Of a DNA stretch of 64,000 nucleotides, positions 53,101 through 64,000 are shown piece after piece. The notes beneath the pieces are model-generated. The model did no database searches, was not told where the DNA came from, and saw nothing but the letters and a program-made list of their open reading frames with translations. Source of the stretch: Frigoribacterium sp. PhB160. GTDB taxonomy: Bacteria > Actinomycetota > Actinomycetes > Actinomycetales > Microbacteriaceae. The position numbers and the translations under genes are program-made. How positions within the stretch are numbered: position 1 is the stretch's first letter; every line of letters begins with the position of its first letter. The DNA is taken from assembly GCF_003751785.1 (NCBI RefSeq), contig NZ_RKIE01000003.1, positions 372,001 to 436,000 on the forward strand, written 5' to 3'.

Positions 53101-55780
53101 CGCCGGCGGCACGGCCGTCGTCACCGGACGCGACGTGGTCTTCACGCCGAAGGGCGGCTGGTCGGGCGTCGACACCTTCACCTACACGGCGACCGACGTC
53201 GAGGGCCAGCAGGTCACCGCGACCGTCACGGTCACCGTCGTGCCGACCGCCGTCGACGACGCGGGCACGGCGCAGGCCGGCACCCCCGTCACCCTCACCG
53301 CGTTGCGGGCGAACGACGCCGGCGACGCCCTCCGCGTCACGGCGGTGCGGGGGACCAGCGCCGGAGGCGCGGTGTCCGTCACCCCGGACGGCGACGTCGC
53401 CTACACGGCCGCGTCCGGCTTCTCGGGGCGCGAGACCTTCGACTACGAGGTGACCGACTCCGCGCGGCAGACCGCCACGGCGACCGTCGTCATGACCGTC
53501 TCGCCGACCGCCGTCGCCGACCGCCGCCTCGCGACGGCCGACACGACCGTGGCCCTCACCGGGCTGCGCGACAACGACCTCGGCAGTGGCCTGCGCATCA
53601 CCTCGGTCACCCGGGGCGACCAGGGCGGCACGGCCACGATCGGCGCGGACGGCGACCTGCGGTACACGCCGGCCACCGGCTTCTCGGGCGTCGAGCTGCT
53701 CGACTACACCGTGACCGACTCGTCGGGCGGCACGAGCACGACGACCGTCACGATCGTCGTCGCGCCGACGGGCTCGCCCGACACGCGCCGCACCGTGGTC
53801 GGCCAGTGGACCGTCTTCAGCCTGCTGGGCGACCTGCACGGCCGCGGCTTCCGCCTCGTGTCGGTGAGCGACCCGAAGCACGGCGTCGCGACCTTCACCG
53901 CCAACGGGACGGTCAGCTACGTGCCGCTCGACGGCTTCTCGGGCGTCGACACCTTCGGCTACCGGGTCGTCGACCAGGCCGACCAGCCGGTCGAGGACAC
54001 CATCACGATCACCGTCACGCCGACCGCCACGGTGGACTCGTTCCGCACCGCGGGCGACACGGCGATCACGCTGTCGCAGGCCCAGATCGTGGGCAACGAC
54101 CGCGGCAGCGACCTCACGGTCGCGACCGTCGGCGACCCGAGCTCCGGCTCGATCGCCCGCGGCGCGGACGGCAGCGTCGTCTTCACGCCGGCGAAGGGCT
54201 TCGCCGGCACGGTGACCTTCCCCTACACGGCGGTCGACAGCTCGGCCCTCGAGGCGGAGTCGGTCGTGACGATCGTCGTCGACGCGGTCGTGACGCCTCC
54301 GGTGACGGACCCGCCGGTGACGACGCCTCCGGTGACGGACCCGCCGGTGACGACGCCTCCGGTGACGGACCCGCCGGTGACGACGCCTCCGGTCACGGAC
54401 CCGCCGGTGACGACGCCTCCCGTCACGGACCCCCCGGTCACGACGCCGCCCGTCACCGACCCGCCGGTCACGACGCCGCCGGTCACGACGCCTGACGACG
54501 GCCCCGCCCCCGTGGCGGTGCCCGACAGCGGCACGCTGACCGCGGGTGCCGGCCACGACCTCGTGGTCCGTCCCGGGAAGGGCGTCCTGTCGAACGACAG
54601 CGGCACCGGGCTCACCGTCGCGCTCGACGGAGCACCGCGCCACGGCACCGTCGAGCTGGCCGCGGACGGCTCGTTCACGTACACGCCCGACGCGGGCTTC
54701 TCGGGGACCGACACCTTCACGTACACGCTGACCGACGCCTCCGGACGCACCACCACCGGCGTCGTGACGATCGTCGTCACCCCCACCGCGGTCGACGACG
54801 CCGCGCACGTCCGGGCCGGCGGCACGCTGACGCTCGGCGGCTCGGGCTCCCACGCGGCGCACGGCCTGCTCGACAACGACTGGGGCAGCTCGCTGCTCGT
54901 GGTCGGCCACGCCGAGGCGGCGCACGGCACGCTGAGCATCGGCTCGGACGGCTCGGTCACCTACGTGCCGGCGCCCGGCTTCTCGGGGGTCGACGTGGTC
55001 ACCTACGACGTCGTCGACGCCGAGGGCCGCACGAGCAGCGCGACGCTGACCGTCACGGTCGACGTCTCGGCGGTCGACGACGCCGGCAGCACGATCGCCG
55101 GACGGCCCTTGACGGTGCCCGCCGACCGCGGGCTGCTGGCGAACGACTCCGGCTCGTCGTTGACTGCCGCCCTCGCGACGCCCCCGTCGCACGGCACGGT
55201 GACGGTCGCGGCCGACGGCTCGTACGTCTACACGCCGACCGCCGGGTTCTCGGGCGTCGACACGTTCACGTACACGGCGACCGACGCCGACGGCGCGTCG
55301 ACCACGGCGACGGCGACCATCACGGTGGTCTCCGCGGCCGCGGCGGAGGACGACCACCAGGTCGCCCTGCCCGGCCGCCCGGTCACGGTCGACCCGATCG
55401 CCAACGACACCCCGACGGGCGGGTCGCAGCTCGACCCGACGACCGTCGTCGTGATCGACCCGGCGACCGGCGAGGGCGTGCCCTCGGTGACGGTGCCCGG
55501 CTACGGCACCTGGACCGCGGGCGACGACGGGAAGGTCACCTTCACCCCGGTGCCCGGCCTCGTCGGGGACGCGTCGATCGACTACCAGGTGACCGACACC
55601 GCCGGCCAGACGATCACCGGCACGATCACGGTGTCGTACCCGACGCTGCTCGCCTTCACGGGCTCCGACTCGGCCACGGCCGCCGTCGGCGCCGGGGTGC
55701 TGCTGCTGCTCGCCGGGCTCGCGCTCGTCCTGCTGCGTCGCCGCCGCCCGGCCGGCCCCCTGCGCCGCCCCCGGCACTAG
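50123..55780 (+). CDS. Giant cell-wall-anchored surface protein with 15 Ig-like repeats
   Basis: The protein of 1885 residues has a signal peptide ([15 protein letters not shown]), a 230-residue N-terminal part with beta-propeller-like strands ([20 protein letters not shown]), a short domain with two Cys, and 15 repeats of about 90 residues. Each repeat has the pattern DD...LRANDxG...VTAV...DGxVTYTP...GFSGxxTFxYTVTD...TVTVTV, an Ig/cadherin-like bacterial adhesin module. Eleven repeats are followed by a ([10 protein letters not shown])n linker and four more repeats. The end LLAFTGSD, a membrane helix and RRRR is an LAxTG sortase signal. The start is the ATG at 50123; the frame is open further upstream but without similarity. 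An adhesive or calcium-binding role is inferred. Confidence 0.9.
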   Translation: MPFSLPAHRADPARARLVARRVLAGGVATLLAVGVVTTAAPSAPVTASVAALSCDQNTLYAVGSDKTLRAIDLSATSDPTTVATFPNANNGLGISAGGKKAYALVNSTTADTVLDTYDTDAAVPMSSTTGIEPGGRTILRGGVDPSNGLYYYANGDLSPKVGGVDTTTVPPTGLGQVATVDIPGAVASSRNDARGNGDLAFSRSGTMFLLYDQMVQRVGGELPSAKKATPETLPSTNVATLAASTRANGVAFSQDGYLFLSSTANGNSTITKVDPTSGAVVGTPRTVSGVAITDLATCNYPNTTSATTTMGERKDADDGFTISLTGDNAPDRAPVTASTGQGVDTATAGPILAVGGATYTVEQKPGSTTSAADYATTWQCADGTSKPVSDGFGSKASYTQPRSTSESSSEISCTFTNVLAGTATDDTGVDAVSGEPTVLGQLTANDEGTGLTITSVTQGSQGGRVVLDRDGTVTYTPSTAFSGTETFTYTVTDAGGNTSTATVTTTVTPRAADDADIRVPAVPADATGAAATTTIPAAALLGNDAGAGLHLTDVTVTSGGGSASVDADGNVAYSPVPGASGPVTLSYTVADSSGATSTATAAVIVEPKAVDDAKTVAGGQSTTFTDLRGNDRGTDLEVVDAAVLTGGGSVAVAKGDVTYTPEPGFSGVATISYTIHDASGTPSTATVTITVKPAPVGDVKTATSGVATTFTDLRSNDQGVDLTITAVTQGSAGGAVSITDDGDVSYTPATTFSGTETFEYTTTDAAGNTEQAVVTVTVAPRATDDARTTPVGGTATWKDLTTNDAGSDLVVTSVTGGRPGSTVTLAADGSVTYTAPPGYSGTDAVTYVVTDGAGQVSAPATVTVTIAPTAGDDARATTTDAPVTLSDLRANDAGSLLTITAVGDPDKGGSASLGSDGTVTYTPLKGFSGTETFTYTVTDSASQSRTATVTMTVAPVATDDAYRTAVDVPLTLTDLRANDRGTALRVTAVSACTAGGTAVVTGRDVVFTPKGGWSGVDTFTYTATDVEGQQVTATVTVTVVPTAVDDAGTAQAGTPVTLTALRANDAGDALRVTAVRGTSAGGAVSVTPDGDVAYTAASGFSGRETFDYEVTDSARQTATATVVMTVSPTAVADRRLATADTTVALTGLRDNDLGSGLRITSVTRGDQGGTATIGADGDLRYTPATGFSGVELLDYTVTDSSGGTSTTTVTIVVAPTGSPDTRRTVVGQWTVFSLLGDLHGRGFRLVSVSDPKHGVATFTANGTVSYVPLDGFSGVDTFGYRVVDQADQPVEDTITITVTPTATVDSFRTAGDTAITLSQAQIVGNDRGSDLTVATVGDPSSGSIARGADGSVVFTPAKGFAGTVTFPYTAVDSSALEAESVVTIVVDAVVTPPVTDPPVTTPPVTDPPVTTPPVTDPPVTTPPVTDPPVTTPPVTDPPVTTPPVTDPPVTTPPVTTPDDGPAPVAVPDSGTLTAGAGHDLVVRPGKGVLSNDSGTGLTVALDGAPRHGTVELAADGSFTYTPDAGFSGTDTFTYTLTDASGRTTTGVVTIVVTPTAVDDAAHVRAGGTLTLGGSGSHAAHGLLDNDWGSSLLVVGHAEAAHGTLSIGSDGSVTYVPAPGFSGVDVVTYDVVDAEGRTSSATLTVTVDVSAVDDAGSTIAGRPLTVPADRGLLANDSGSSLTAALATPPSHGTVTVAADGSYVYTPTAGFSGVDTFTYTATDADGASTTATATITVVSAAAAEDDHQVALPGRPVTVDPIANDTPTGGSQLDPTTVVVIDPATGEGVPSVTVPGYGTWTAGDDGKVTFTPVPGLVGDASIDYQVTDTAGQTITGTITVSYPTLLAFTGSDSATAAVGAGVLLLLAGLALVLLRRRRPAGPLRRPRH
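54295..54489 (+). repeat. 30-base tandem repeat encoding the Pro/Thr linker
   Basis: Six units of a 30-base sequence encode [10 protein letters not shown]. The first three units are identical in DNA, the later ones have silent changes, which suggests recent expansion from the left. Confidence 0.9.
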
Positions 55781-55798
55781 TCGCCGCGGCCGTTCCCT

Positions 55799-55868
55799 CG
55801 AGGGCGGGTGCCCGTGCTCGAGGGCGGGTGGTTCGCTGCCCGCCCTCGGTGACGGAGACCCGCCCTCG
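55799..55868. terminator. Double inverted repeat after the surface-protein gene
   Basis: Two copies of CGAGGGCGGGT face two copies of the complement (CCCGCCCTCGG, ACCCGCCCTCG). They can form alternative stems and probably end the transcript of the surface protein. Confidence 0.6.
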
Positions 55869-56002
55869 GCAGTACCTGGGCCGGGACGGAGCCGTGCCCA
55901 GGGCGGTGTCGGCGGCGGCATGTATCTTCATGTCGAGAGATCCCCCGCGAGTAGCGTGGGGTCCGCACGCACGCAGAGCGACACGAGGGAGCACCAGCAG
56001 GC

Positions 56003-58213
<2,211 letters not shown>

Positions 58214-58259
58214 GCAGGCGGGGCGGCGGCCGTCGCCCTCGGAACCCCGTTCCGTTCAC

Positions 58260-58302
58260 AGAACCCCGTTCCTTCGTGGTTCTTCGAGCGGAACGGGGTT
58301 CT
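58260..58302. terminator. Convergent terminator after icd
   Basis: AGAACCCCGTTCC and GGAACGGGGTTCT form the stem, followed by a short T-run. A second copy of the left arm (GGAACCCCGTTCC, 58241-58253) lies just before and offers an alternative pairing. Confidence 0.85.
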
Positions 58303-58356
58303 TTCGCGTCGCGGGGCAGCTCGCGTCCGCCCCGAACAGAGCGCCGGAGGCGCGGC

Positions 58357-59343
58357 TCAGCCCCGCAGGGAGCCCCGCGTCGCCCGCGTCACCGCGCGCA
58401 CGATCGCGGCCCGGGCATCGCGCCCGGCCCGGGTCGGCAGCAGCGGGTACGCATGCACCTCGCCGACGCCCTCGTGCCACTCGACCGCGACGCCGGCCTC
58501 CGTCGCCGCCGCGCGGAGCAGGTGCGCATCGGGGTTGAGCACGTCGCGGGTGCCGGTGAAGACGGTCAGCGGCCCGAGGCCCGCGAACTCGCCGAAGAGC
58601 GGGCTCACGACGGGGTCGCGGAGGTCGAGGGCGCCGCGCCAGTGCTCCGCGAGGACACGTCCGCCCGGGGTGCCGAGCCACGGGTCGGTGGGCTGCACGT
58701 CGGGGATCCGCGGGTTCTCCCAGGTCAGGTCGAGCGCGGGCGCGATGAGCACGGTCCCCGCCACGTCGGTCCCCGCGTCGCGGAGCGACTGGGCGGCGGA
58801 GAGCACGATCTGTCCGCCGGCGCTGTCGCCCGCGAGCACCACCGGGCCCTGCGCGGTGGCGACCAGGTCGGTGAGGCCGACCCGCGCCTCCTCGGCGGTC
58901 CCGAACGGCACGAGCCGGTAGATCGGCAGGACGACGGTGGTGCGGGCCTCGGCCGCGAGCTGCGCGGCGAGGTGCCAGTGCTGCACGACGATCTCGCCCA
59001 CCCAGCCGCCGCCGTGCGCGTAGACGACCGTGCCGGCCGAGTCGCCGTCGCGGCGGGTCAGCGTGTAGACCGGCCAGCCGCCGCGCTGCTCGACGTCGAC
59101 CCGTACGTCGGAGCGCAGCGCGCTCGGCGGCCCGAACGGAGCGGGCCGGAGCGAGCTGCGCCGGATGCGCCGACGCGCCCCGGCCGCGGTGACGAACGTG
59201 CTGTTCGCCCTCGTGACCCGCAGGAAGACCGGCACCAGCCACCGCGGCGCGACCACCCGCGCCGCGAACGGCACGCGGACGGGACGAGCAGCGGCAGCGG
59301 CGGAGGCGGAGGCGGGCACGGCGGAACGCGGTCGGCGGGTCAC
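58357..59343 (-). CDS. Alpha/beta hydrolase of the hormone-sensitive lipase family
   Basis: The protein of 328 residues has HGGGW (oxyanion hole), GDSAGG with the nucleophile Ser, Asp in GTRDVLNPD and His in VHAYPLL: a full HSL-type esterase. The first 70 residues are basic and may include a hydrophobic patch ([16 protein letters not shown]). It lies downstream of the dehydrogenase gene on the same strand with a 10-base gap, so it is likely the third gene of the TetR-controlled set; it could hydrolyse esters made by the monooxygenase. Confidence 0.9.
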   Translation of the reverse strand: MTRRPRSAVPASASAAAAARPVRVPFAARVVAPRWLVPVFLRVTRANSTFVTAAGARRRIRRSSLRPAPFGPPSALRSDVRVDVEQRGGWPVYTLTRRDGDSAGTVVYAHGGGWVGEIVVQHWHLAAQLAAEARTTVVLPIYRLVPFGTAEEARVGLTDLVATAQGPVVLAGDSAGGQIVLSAAQSLRDAGTDVAGTVLIAPALDLTWENPRIPDVQPTDPWLGTPGGRVLAEHWRGALDLRDPVVSPLFGEFAGLGPLTVFTGTRDVLNPDAHLLRAAATEAGVAVEWHEGVGEVHAYPLLPTRAGRDARAAIVRAVTRATRGSLRG

Positions 59344-59353
59344 GGGCGCGACC

Positions 59354-60322
59354 CTACTCGGCGTACGTGTAGAAGCCCGCGCCGCTCTCGCGCCCGGTCT
59401 TGCCGTGGTCGAGGTAGTCGCGCTGGATGATCTCCGCGAACGCCTCGCCCTCGGGCCCGCCCGCGACCGAGACGGCGTGCACCGTGCGGAGGCCGATCAC
59501 GTCCATGATCTGGAACGGCCCGAACGGCGCCCCCGTGCCGATGCGCCAGGTCGTGTCGACGGTCTCGGGCTCGGCGACGCCCTTGACGAGCAGCGCCGAC
59601 GCCGCGTTGAGCAGCGGCACGAGGAGGGAGTTGAGCACGTAGCCGGGCTGCTCCTTCTTGAGCTCGATCGGCACCATGCCCATGCCGCGGGCGAACTCGA
59701 CGACGCGCTCGTAGACCTCGGGCGAGGTCTCGGTGGTGCCCATCACCTCGGCGGTGTTGTTGATCCAGATGAGGTTCGCGAAGTGCAGCGCGAGGAATCG
59801 GTCGGGCCGCCCGGTCGCGTCGGCGAGGGCGCTCGGCAGCAGGGTCGACGAGTTCGTCGCGAGCACGGTGCGCTCCGGCAGCAGGGGTGCGAGCCGCGAG
59901 TAGAGGTCGCGCTTGAGGCCGAGGTGCTCGGGCACGGCCTCGATCACGAGGTCGGCGTCGGCGACGGCCTCGGCGAGGTCGGAGGAGTACGAGAGGCGAC
60001 CCAGCGCCTCCTGCGTCGCCTCTTCCGTCGCGCCGCGGAGGCCCTGCGGCGTGAGGTAGGTCGCGGCGAGCCCGGTGAACCGCGCGCGACCGGCCTCGAG
60101 GGCCTCGTCGCTCACGTCGTACGCGGTCACGGTGCTGCCGCTGTACGCCGCCTGGAACGCGATCTGCGCGCCGAGCACGCCCGTGCCGAGCACGGTCACG
60201 CGGCGGAGGTCGGAGCCGTGAGCGCCGGAGGCGCGGGTCGCGTCGTCCGCGGAGGTCGCGGACGCGGCGGTGCCGGTCGCGGCGGGGCCGCTCGGCGCGG
60301 CGGGGCTGGTGGTGTCGGTCAT
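59354..60322 (-). CDS. 3-hydroxyacyl-CoA dehydrogenase
   Basis: The protein of 322 residues has the NAD-binding [20 protein letters not shown], the catalytic region with [10 protein letters not shown] and [15 protein letters not shown] (His in place) and a C-terminal helical domain. It oxidises 3-hydroxyacyl-CoA. An N-terminal 35-residue Ala/Thr/Ser-rich stretch is unusual. Its ATG overlaps the monooxygenase stop. Confidence 0.88.
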   Translation of the reverse strand: MTDTTSPAAPSGPAATGTAASATSADDATRASGAHGSDLRRVTVLGTGVLGAQIAFQAAYSGSTVTAYDVSDEALEAGRARFTGLAATYLTPQGLRGATEEATQEALGRLSYSSDLAEAVADADLVIEAVPEHLGLKRDLYSRLAPLLPERTVLATNSSTLLPSALADATGRPDRFLALHFANLIWINNTAEVMGTTETSPEVYERVVEFARGMGMVPIELKKEQPGYVLNSLLVPLLNAASALLVKGVAEPETVDTTWRIGTGAPFGPFQIMDVIGLRTVHAVSVAGGPEGEAFAEIIQRDYLDHGKTGRESGAGFYTYAE

Positions 60323-62010
60323 GAGGAGGTCCTTCCGGAGGGGGTCGTGGGGGTCGAGGAGGAGGAGGTCGTGGCGGGCGCGGCTGCGGGGGTCGAGGCG
60401 GACGAGGCGCCGCCGGCCGGGCGGTGGCCGCCGAACACGAGCCCGTCGCCGCGGACGCGCCCGAGCCGGAACAGCACGAGGTCGCGCAGGTAGTTCTGGT
60501 GCAGCCGCCACGGCGCGTGCGCGCCCTGGCGCGGCAGCAGGTGCAGGCCGCGGGCGACGTAGCCCGAGCGGAGGTCGATCAGCGGGCTGAGCTCGCCGAG
60601 GCGGCCCGGCCGTGTCGGTGCGGCGGGCGTGACGCGGGTCTCGCCCCGCGCCTCCATGCCGTGCAGCACCCGCTCGACGAAGCGGACGACGAGGTCGATC
60701 TTGAGCGTCCACGAGGCGTTCGTGTAGCCGACGGCGAAGGCCATGTTCGGCACGCCGTCGAGCATCGCGCCCTTGTAGGCGACGTGGTCGGCGGGGTCGA
60801 CCGGGCTTCCGTCGAGCGTGAGTCGCATGCCGCCGAAGAGCTGCATCGTGAGGCCGGTCGCGGTGACGATGACGTCGGCGGGAAGCTCCTCGCCCGACGT
60901 CAGCCGCACGCCGCCGGGCGTGATCGTGTCGATCGTGTCGGTGACGACGCGGGCCGTCCCGTCACGGAGCGCCCGGAACAGGTCGCCGTCGGGCACGACG
61001 CAGAGGCGCTCGTCCCACGGGTCGTAGCGCGGGGTGAAGTGGCGGTCGACGTCGAAGCCCTCGGGCAGGCGGGCGGCGACCCGCGAGCGGAGGAAGCGCT
61101 TCGTGCGCTCGGGCGCTCGCCGGCTGAACTGGTAGGTGAGCAGGCCGCCGGCGATGCCCCGCCAGCGCGAGACCCGGGCGGAGGCTCGCAGCCCGATCCG
61201 CCTCGACCTCGGCAGCAGGCGCCGGTCGATCGAGGGCAGCGAGGTGACCCAGGTCGGGGAGCGCTGCAGCATCGTGACGCGGGCTCCCTCGCGGGCGAGC
61301 GCCGGGACGAGGGTCATCGCCGTCGCGCCGCTGCCGATCACGACGACGTCGCGCCCGGCGGTGTCGAGGTCGTCGGGCCACTGTTGCGGGTGCACGAAAC
61401 GACCGGTGAAGTCGTCCTCGCCGGGGAAGGTCGGCCGGTGCCCCTGGTCGTACCGGTAGTAGCCCGAGGCGAGGAAGAGGAACACCGTCGTGAGCTCGGT
61501 CGTGCGGGGCTCGCCGGTCGCGCGGGGCTCGCCGGTGCCGGTGCCGGTGCCGGTGCCGGGGGCGTTCTGCTCGCCGGTCTCGACCGTGAGGCGCCAGCGG
61601 TCGTCGTCCGACGACCAGTCGGCCGCGACGACGCGGTGCCCGTACCGCACGAGGCGGTCGACGCCGGTCTCGGCGGCGGTGTCGCGGATGTACTGCAGGA
61701 TCGTCGCGCCGGGGGCGATCGCTCGGCGGTCGGTCCAGGGGCGGAACGGGTAGCCGAGGGTCGCCATGTCGCTGTCGGAGCGGACGCCCGGGTAGCGGAA
61801 GAGGTCCCACGTGCCGCCGCTCACGGCCCGCGACTCGAGGATCGCGATGCGCCGGTCGGGGAAGGCGGCCCGGAGGCGCGCCGCGGCTCCGATGCCCGAG
61901 AGGCCCGCGCCGACGATGACGATGTCGAGGTCCGTCGCGGTGGCGTCCGCGACGTCGCCGGGGTCGCCGCTGCTGTCCGAGCTGCTCTGGTCGGGGGCCG
62001 TCGTGGTCAT
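60319..62010 (-). CDS. Flavin-containing Baeyer-Villiger-type monooxygenase
   Basis: The protein of 563 residues has FAD-binding VGAGLSGIGAAARL, the Baeyer-Villiger fingerprint FTGRFVHPQQWP near 215 and NADPH-binding VVIGSGATAMTLV. Such enzymes turn ketones into esters, as EtaA does. A hexanucleotide run encodes (GT)n at about residues 152-160 and looks like a slippage expansion. The C-terminus is Ser/Thr-rich and rather long. It is divergent from the TetR gene, with the hydroxyacyl-CoA dehydrogenase and hydrolase downstream. Confidence 0.92.
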   Translation of the reverse strand: MTTTAPDQSSSDSSGDPGDVADATATDLDIVIVGAGLSGIGAAARLRAAFPDRRIAILESRAVSGGTWDLFRYPGVRSDSDMATLGYPFRPWTDRRAIAPGATILQYIRDTAAETGVDRLVRYGHRVVAADWSSDDDRWRLTVETGEQNAPGTGTGTGTGEPRATGEPRTTELTTVFLFLASGYYRYDQGHRPTFPGEDDFTGRFVHPQQWPDDLDTAGRDVVVIGSGATAMTLVPALAREGARVTMLQRSPTWVTSLPSIDRRLLPRSRRIGLRASARVSRWRGIAGGLLTYQFSRRAPERTKRFLRSRVAARLPEGFDVDRHFTPRYDPWDERLCVVPDGDLFRALRDGTARVVTDTIDTITPGGVRLTSGEELPADVIVTATGLTMQLFGGMRLTLDGSPVDPADHVAYKGAMLDGVPNMAFAVGYTNASWTLKIDLVVRFVERVLHGMEARGETRVTPAAPTRPGRLGELSPLIDLRSGYVARGLHLLPRQGAHAPWRLHQNYLRDLVLFRLGRVRGDGLVFGGHRPAGGASSASTPAAAPATTSSSSTPTTPSGRTSS

Positions 62011-62022
62011 GCTCCGACTCTA

Positions 62023-62037
62023 TCGACACTGTGTCGA
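62023..62037. promoter_or_regulatory. TetR operator between monooxygenase and regulator
   Basis: TCGACACTGTGTCGA is a perfect palindrome in the 77-base gap between the two divergent genes. A related half, ATGTCGAGAACAC, follows at 62051. It is the expected place for the TetR-family protein to repress both. Confidence 0.75.
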
Positions 62038-62087
62038 GAGCATCAACAGCATGTCGAGAACACTCAGGAGAGCGGTACCATCGGGGG

Positions 62088-62816
62088 ATGCCTGCCGATC
62101 TCGACGCCGCCTCCGCGCCTCCTGCGGGTCCTGGCTCTGCTGCTGCTTCTGCTGCGGGTGCGGCGGCTGGTCCGGGTGCGAGCGCCGGGGCGCCGCGCGG
62201 GCGACGGGCGGCGCGCGTGTCGGGCGACGAGCGGGAGTCGGCGATCCTCACCACCGCCGACCGGCTGCTCGGCGAGAAGGACTTCTCGGCCCTCACGATC
62301 GACGACCTGGCCCGCGGCGCCGGCATCTCGAGGCCCACGTTCTACTTCTACTTCGCCTCGAAGCGAAGCGTGCTGCTGGCGCTCCTCGACCGGGTGGCGC
62401 GCGAGGCGTCGCGGCGGTCGGCAGAGGTCTTCACCGGGCTCGAGGACGATCCGGCCGCGACCTGGCGACGCGTGATCGCGGCGTTCTTCGACACGTTCGC
62501 GCAGCATCCGGGCGTCGTGTCGGCCGTCGTCGGCGCCCGCGGCACCGACCCGGAGCTGGTCGAGCAGTGGTCGCGGCTGCTGCAGGGCTGGATCGACGAG
62601 ACCGCCGCCGCGATCGAGCGCGAACGGACGCGCGGCGCCGCCGTCGCCGGCCCCGACCCGCGCGTGCTCGCGACGAGCCTCAACCTGCTCAACGAGCGCG
62701 TGATCATGGCCGCGCTGACCGAGCCGAGCCTGCCCGCGGCGGCGGTCGACCCCGTCGACACCCTGCTGCACGTCTGGCTGAGCAGCATCTACGGCGTCGC
62801 CGGCCCCGCCCGCTGA
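62088..62816 (+). CDS. TetR-family regulator (EthR-like)
   Basis: The helix-turn-helix part is AILTTADRLLGEKDFSALTI and DDLARGAGISRPTFYFYFAS. The ligand domain of about 150 residues follows. The arrangement with a divergent Baeyer-Villiger monooxygenase is that of EthR/EtaA, so it probably senses a hydrophobic ketone or ester. The first 40 residues are Ala/Gly/Pro-rich and disordered. The ATG at 62088 follows TCGGGGG. Confidence 0.9.
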   Translation: MPADLDAASAPPAGPGSAAASAAGAAAGPGASAGAPRGRRAARVSGDERESAILTTADRLLGEKDFSALTIDDLARGAGISRPTFYFYFASKRSVLLALLDRVAREASRRSAEVFTGLEDDPAATWRRVIAAFFDTFAQHPGVVSAVVGARGTDPELVEQWSRLLQGWIDETAAAIERERTRGAAVAGPDPRVLATSLNLLNERVIMAALTEPSLPAAAVDPVDTLLHVWLSSIYGVAGPAR

Positions 62817-63048
62817 CCCCGCGCGGTGCCCGCGTCGTCCGCGCTGCACCGTCGGACCGGCGTTGCACCGTCGGGACGAGGGGTGCGACGCCGGGTCGGG
62901 GGTGCGACGTGCACGGGGCGGCGCCCACCTCGGTGGTGCGCGTCGCGCTCTGGGCGTCGCGTCACGTTCTGGCGCGACGTGACGTCGAGAACGCGACGCG
63001 ACCCGGGGGTGCGGCTCGGGCCACGGTGCCCGGCGGGGGGAGGACGGC

Positions 63049-63082
63049 AGGAGGCGCGGCGCCCGTGGGCACCGCGCCTCCT
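63049..63082. terminator. Hairpin of the GGAGGCGCGG type before the alkaline phosphatase end
   Basis: AGGAGGCGCGG and CCGCGCCTCCT are perfect arms around a 12-base loop. It lies between two convergent genes (TetR and phosphatase), about 18 bases beyond the phosphatase stop. The 230 bases before it hold no gene that I can see. Confidence 0.75.
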
Positions 63083-63099
63083 GATCCGCAGCCGGTCGG

Positions 63100-64000
63100 C
63101 TAGTGCTGCGCGCCCGAGTGGTCGAACGTGCCGGCCGCGCGGCGGCGGCGGGCGACGAGCACGGCTCCCGCAGCGACGAGCATCGCGGCGAGCAGCAGGG
63201 CGGGGAGGGCCTCCGACCCGGTGAAGGCGAGGGGGCCGCCGCCGGCCGTGCCGGCACCGGGCACGACGCCCGCGCCGTCGCTGCCGTCGCTGCCGTCGCC
63301 GTCGCCGCTGCCGGGCACCGGGCTGGCCGAGGCCGTCGGGGCGGGGGCGACCGCTCCGTCGGCGACCGTCACCGCGGCGTCCAGCACGACGCCCGACTGC
63401 ACGCCGGTCAGCGTGACCGTCGCGGAGCCGAGCTCGTCGGGCGCCGTGACCGAGAAGGTCGCGACGCCGTCGATCACGTCGACGGTGCCGAGGTCGACCG
63501 GGTCGCCCGCGGCCGGCGTGAGCACGCCCGAGACCTGGCGGTCGCCGGCGACGCCGCTGGCCGTCACGTCGAACGTCGCACCCGGCGCGACCTCGGCGGG
63601 CGCCGAGACGGTCGCGTCGGCGCTGAGGCCGTCGAGGTCACGGTCGAGCTGCAGCGCGTTCACGATCGTGAAGAAGTTGTCGGTCTGGTCGATCAGGCCG
63701 ACGACGTTCGCGGCGCCGGGGCCGTAGCCGGCGACGCGCAGCTGCGTGCCGGTGTGCTGCTGCGACCCGCCCTCGGCGGCCGTGCCGTAGGCGATCTTCA
63801 TGGTGGAGCCGTCGACCGTGGTCAGCGCCGTGCTGAGCGTCGCCGGCGGGGTGCTGTCGACGATCTGGCTGGTGTGCGCGTGGTCGGCGGTGACGATGAC
63901 CATCGTGTTCCCGTCGGCCTCGGCGAACTCGAGCGCGGCCTGCACGGCCTCGTCGAGGTCGAGCACCTCGCCGATCTGTCCGCACGCGTCGGCGCTGTGG
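63100..64000 (-). CDS. Alkaline phosphatase, C-terminal part, wall-anchored (cut by window edge)
   Basis: The frame is open to the window edge and begins [19 protein letters not shown], followed by [14 protein letters not shown] and QQHTGTQL, the metal-binding motifs of PhoA-type alkaline phosphatase. After the catalytic domain come one beta-sandwich domain (about 90 residues), a Pro/Ala/Gly-rich linker, and PLAFTGSE with a membrane helix and RRRR, an LAxTG sorting signal. The enzyme releases phosphate at the cell surface. The N-terminal half is outside the window. Confidence 0.92.
   Translation of the reverse strand, partial: HSADACGQIGEVLDLDEAVQAALEFAEADGNTMVIVTADHAHTSQIVDSTPPATLSTALTTVDGSTMKIAYGTAAEGGSQQHTGTQLRVAGYGPGAANVVGLIDQTDNFFTIVNALQLDRDLDGLSADATVSAPAEVAPGATFDVTASGVAGDRQVSGVLTPAAGDPVDLGTVDVIDGVATFSVTAPDELGSATVTLTGVQSGVVLDAAVTVADGAVAPAPTASASPVPGSGDGDGSDGSDGAGVVPGAGTAGGGPLAFTGSEALPALLLAAMLVAAGAVLVARRRRAAGTFDHSGAQH

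Noticed and set aside
50069-55921. A minus-strand open frame of about 1950 codons opposite the surface protein gene
   Set aside because: It is the antisense shadow of repeated high-GC codons; its translation is Arg/Asp/Val-rich with no domain, and the plus strand encodes clear Ig-like repeats.

Overview
This window looks like the chromosome of a high-GC actinobacterium, most likely of the family Microbacteriaceae; the genus is not decided. The signs are a thiD-tenA fusion, monomeric NADP isocitrate dehydrogenase, an RNase J, LacI-controlled sugar ABC loci without their own ATPase, LAFTG-type cell-wall anchors and many TAnnnT boxes placed just before start codons. Most of the window is very GC-rich. 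About 1-8.5 kb, 20.8-24.1 kb and 28.9-33 kb are visibly less GC-rich and hold accessory genes.

Region 1 (1-8.5 kb) is a defence-like island: the end of an AAA+ ATPase gene joined to a subtilase gene with an intact triad, then on the other strand an apparent operon of a CHAT protease, a SIR2-like protein with a GAF-like tail and a 54-residue basic protein. Gene debris and a DUF3800 gene follow. Region 2 (8.8-20.9 kb) is metabolic: a TPP riboswitch with thiM-thiE-thiD/tenA, then a LacI-controlled cluster (solute-binding lipoprotein, two permeases, GH42 beta-galactosidase, GH31 alpha-xylosidase) that suits plant xyloglucan or similar oligosaccharides. Region 3 (21-24.1 kb) returns to lower GC with an AlbA/Schlafen-type protein and an ApeA-like HEPN protein. 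A 19-base direct repeat, next to a terminator at both ends, brackets regions 2 and 3 (6172 and 24078).

Region 4 (24.3-28.8 kb) is a complete arsenic operon (acr3, two arsC, an ArsO-type flavoprotein, an ArsN-type acetyltransferase) facing arsR across a perfect-looking operator. Region 5 (28.9-37.3 kb) mixes small genes, an ECF sigma/anti-sigma/lipoprotein set, a calcium/cation exchanger, a copper-type operator before a DUF305 lipoprotein, and several broken genes: a CDF transporter, an acetyltransferase tail, and an alpha-L-rhamnosidase frameshifted by a heptanucleotide expansion.

Region 6 (37.4-64 kb) looks like regular chromosome: a Fic protein, a NERD protein, RNase J, a GntR-controlled dipeptide-type ABC operon ending in an amidohydrolase and an ornithine-cyclodeaminase-family enzyme, a giant 15-repeat surface protein, isocitrate dehydrogenase, a hydrolase, a TetR-controlled Baeyer-Villiger-type monooxygenase with a hydroxyacyl-CoA dehydrogenase, and the end of a wall-anchored alkaline phosphatase. 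Related GGAGGCGCGG hairpins recur as probable terminators here. I saw no rRNA, tRNA, CRISPR array or insertion sequence.
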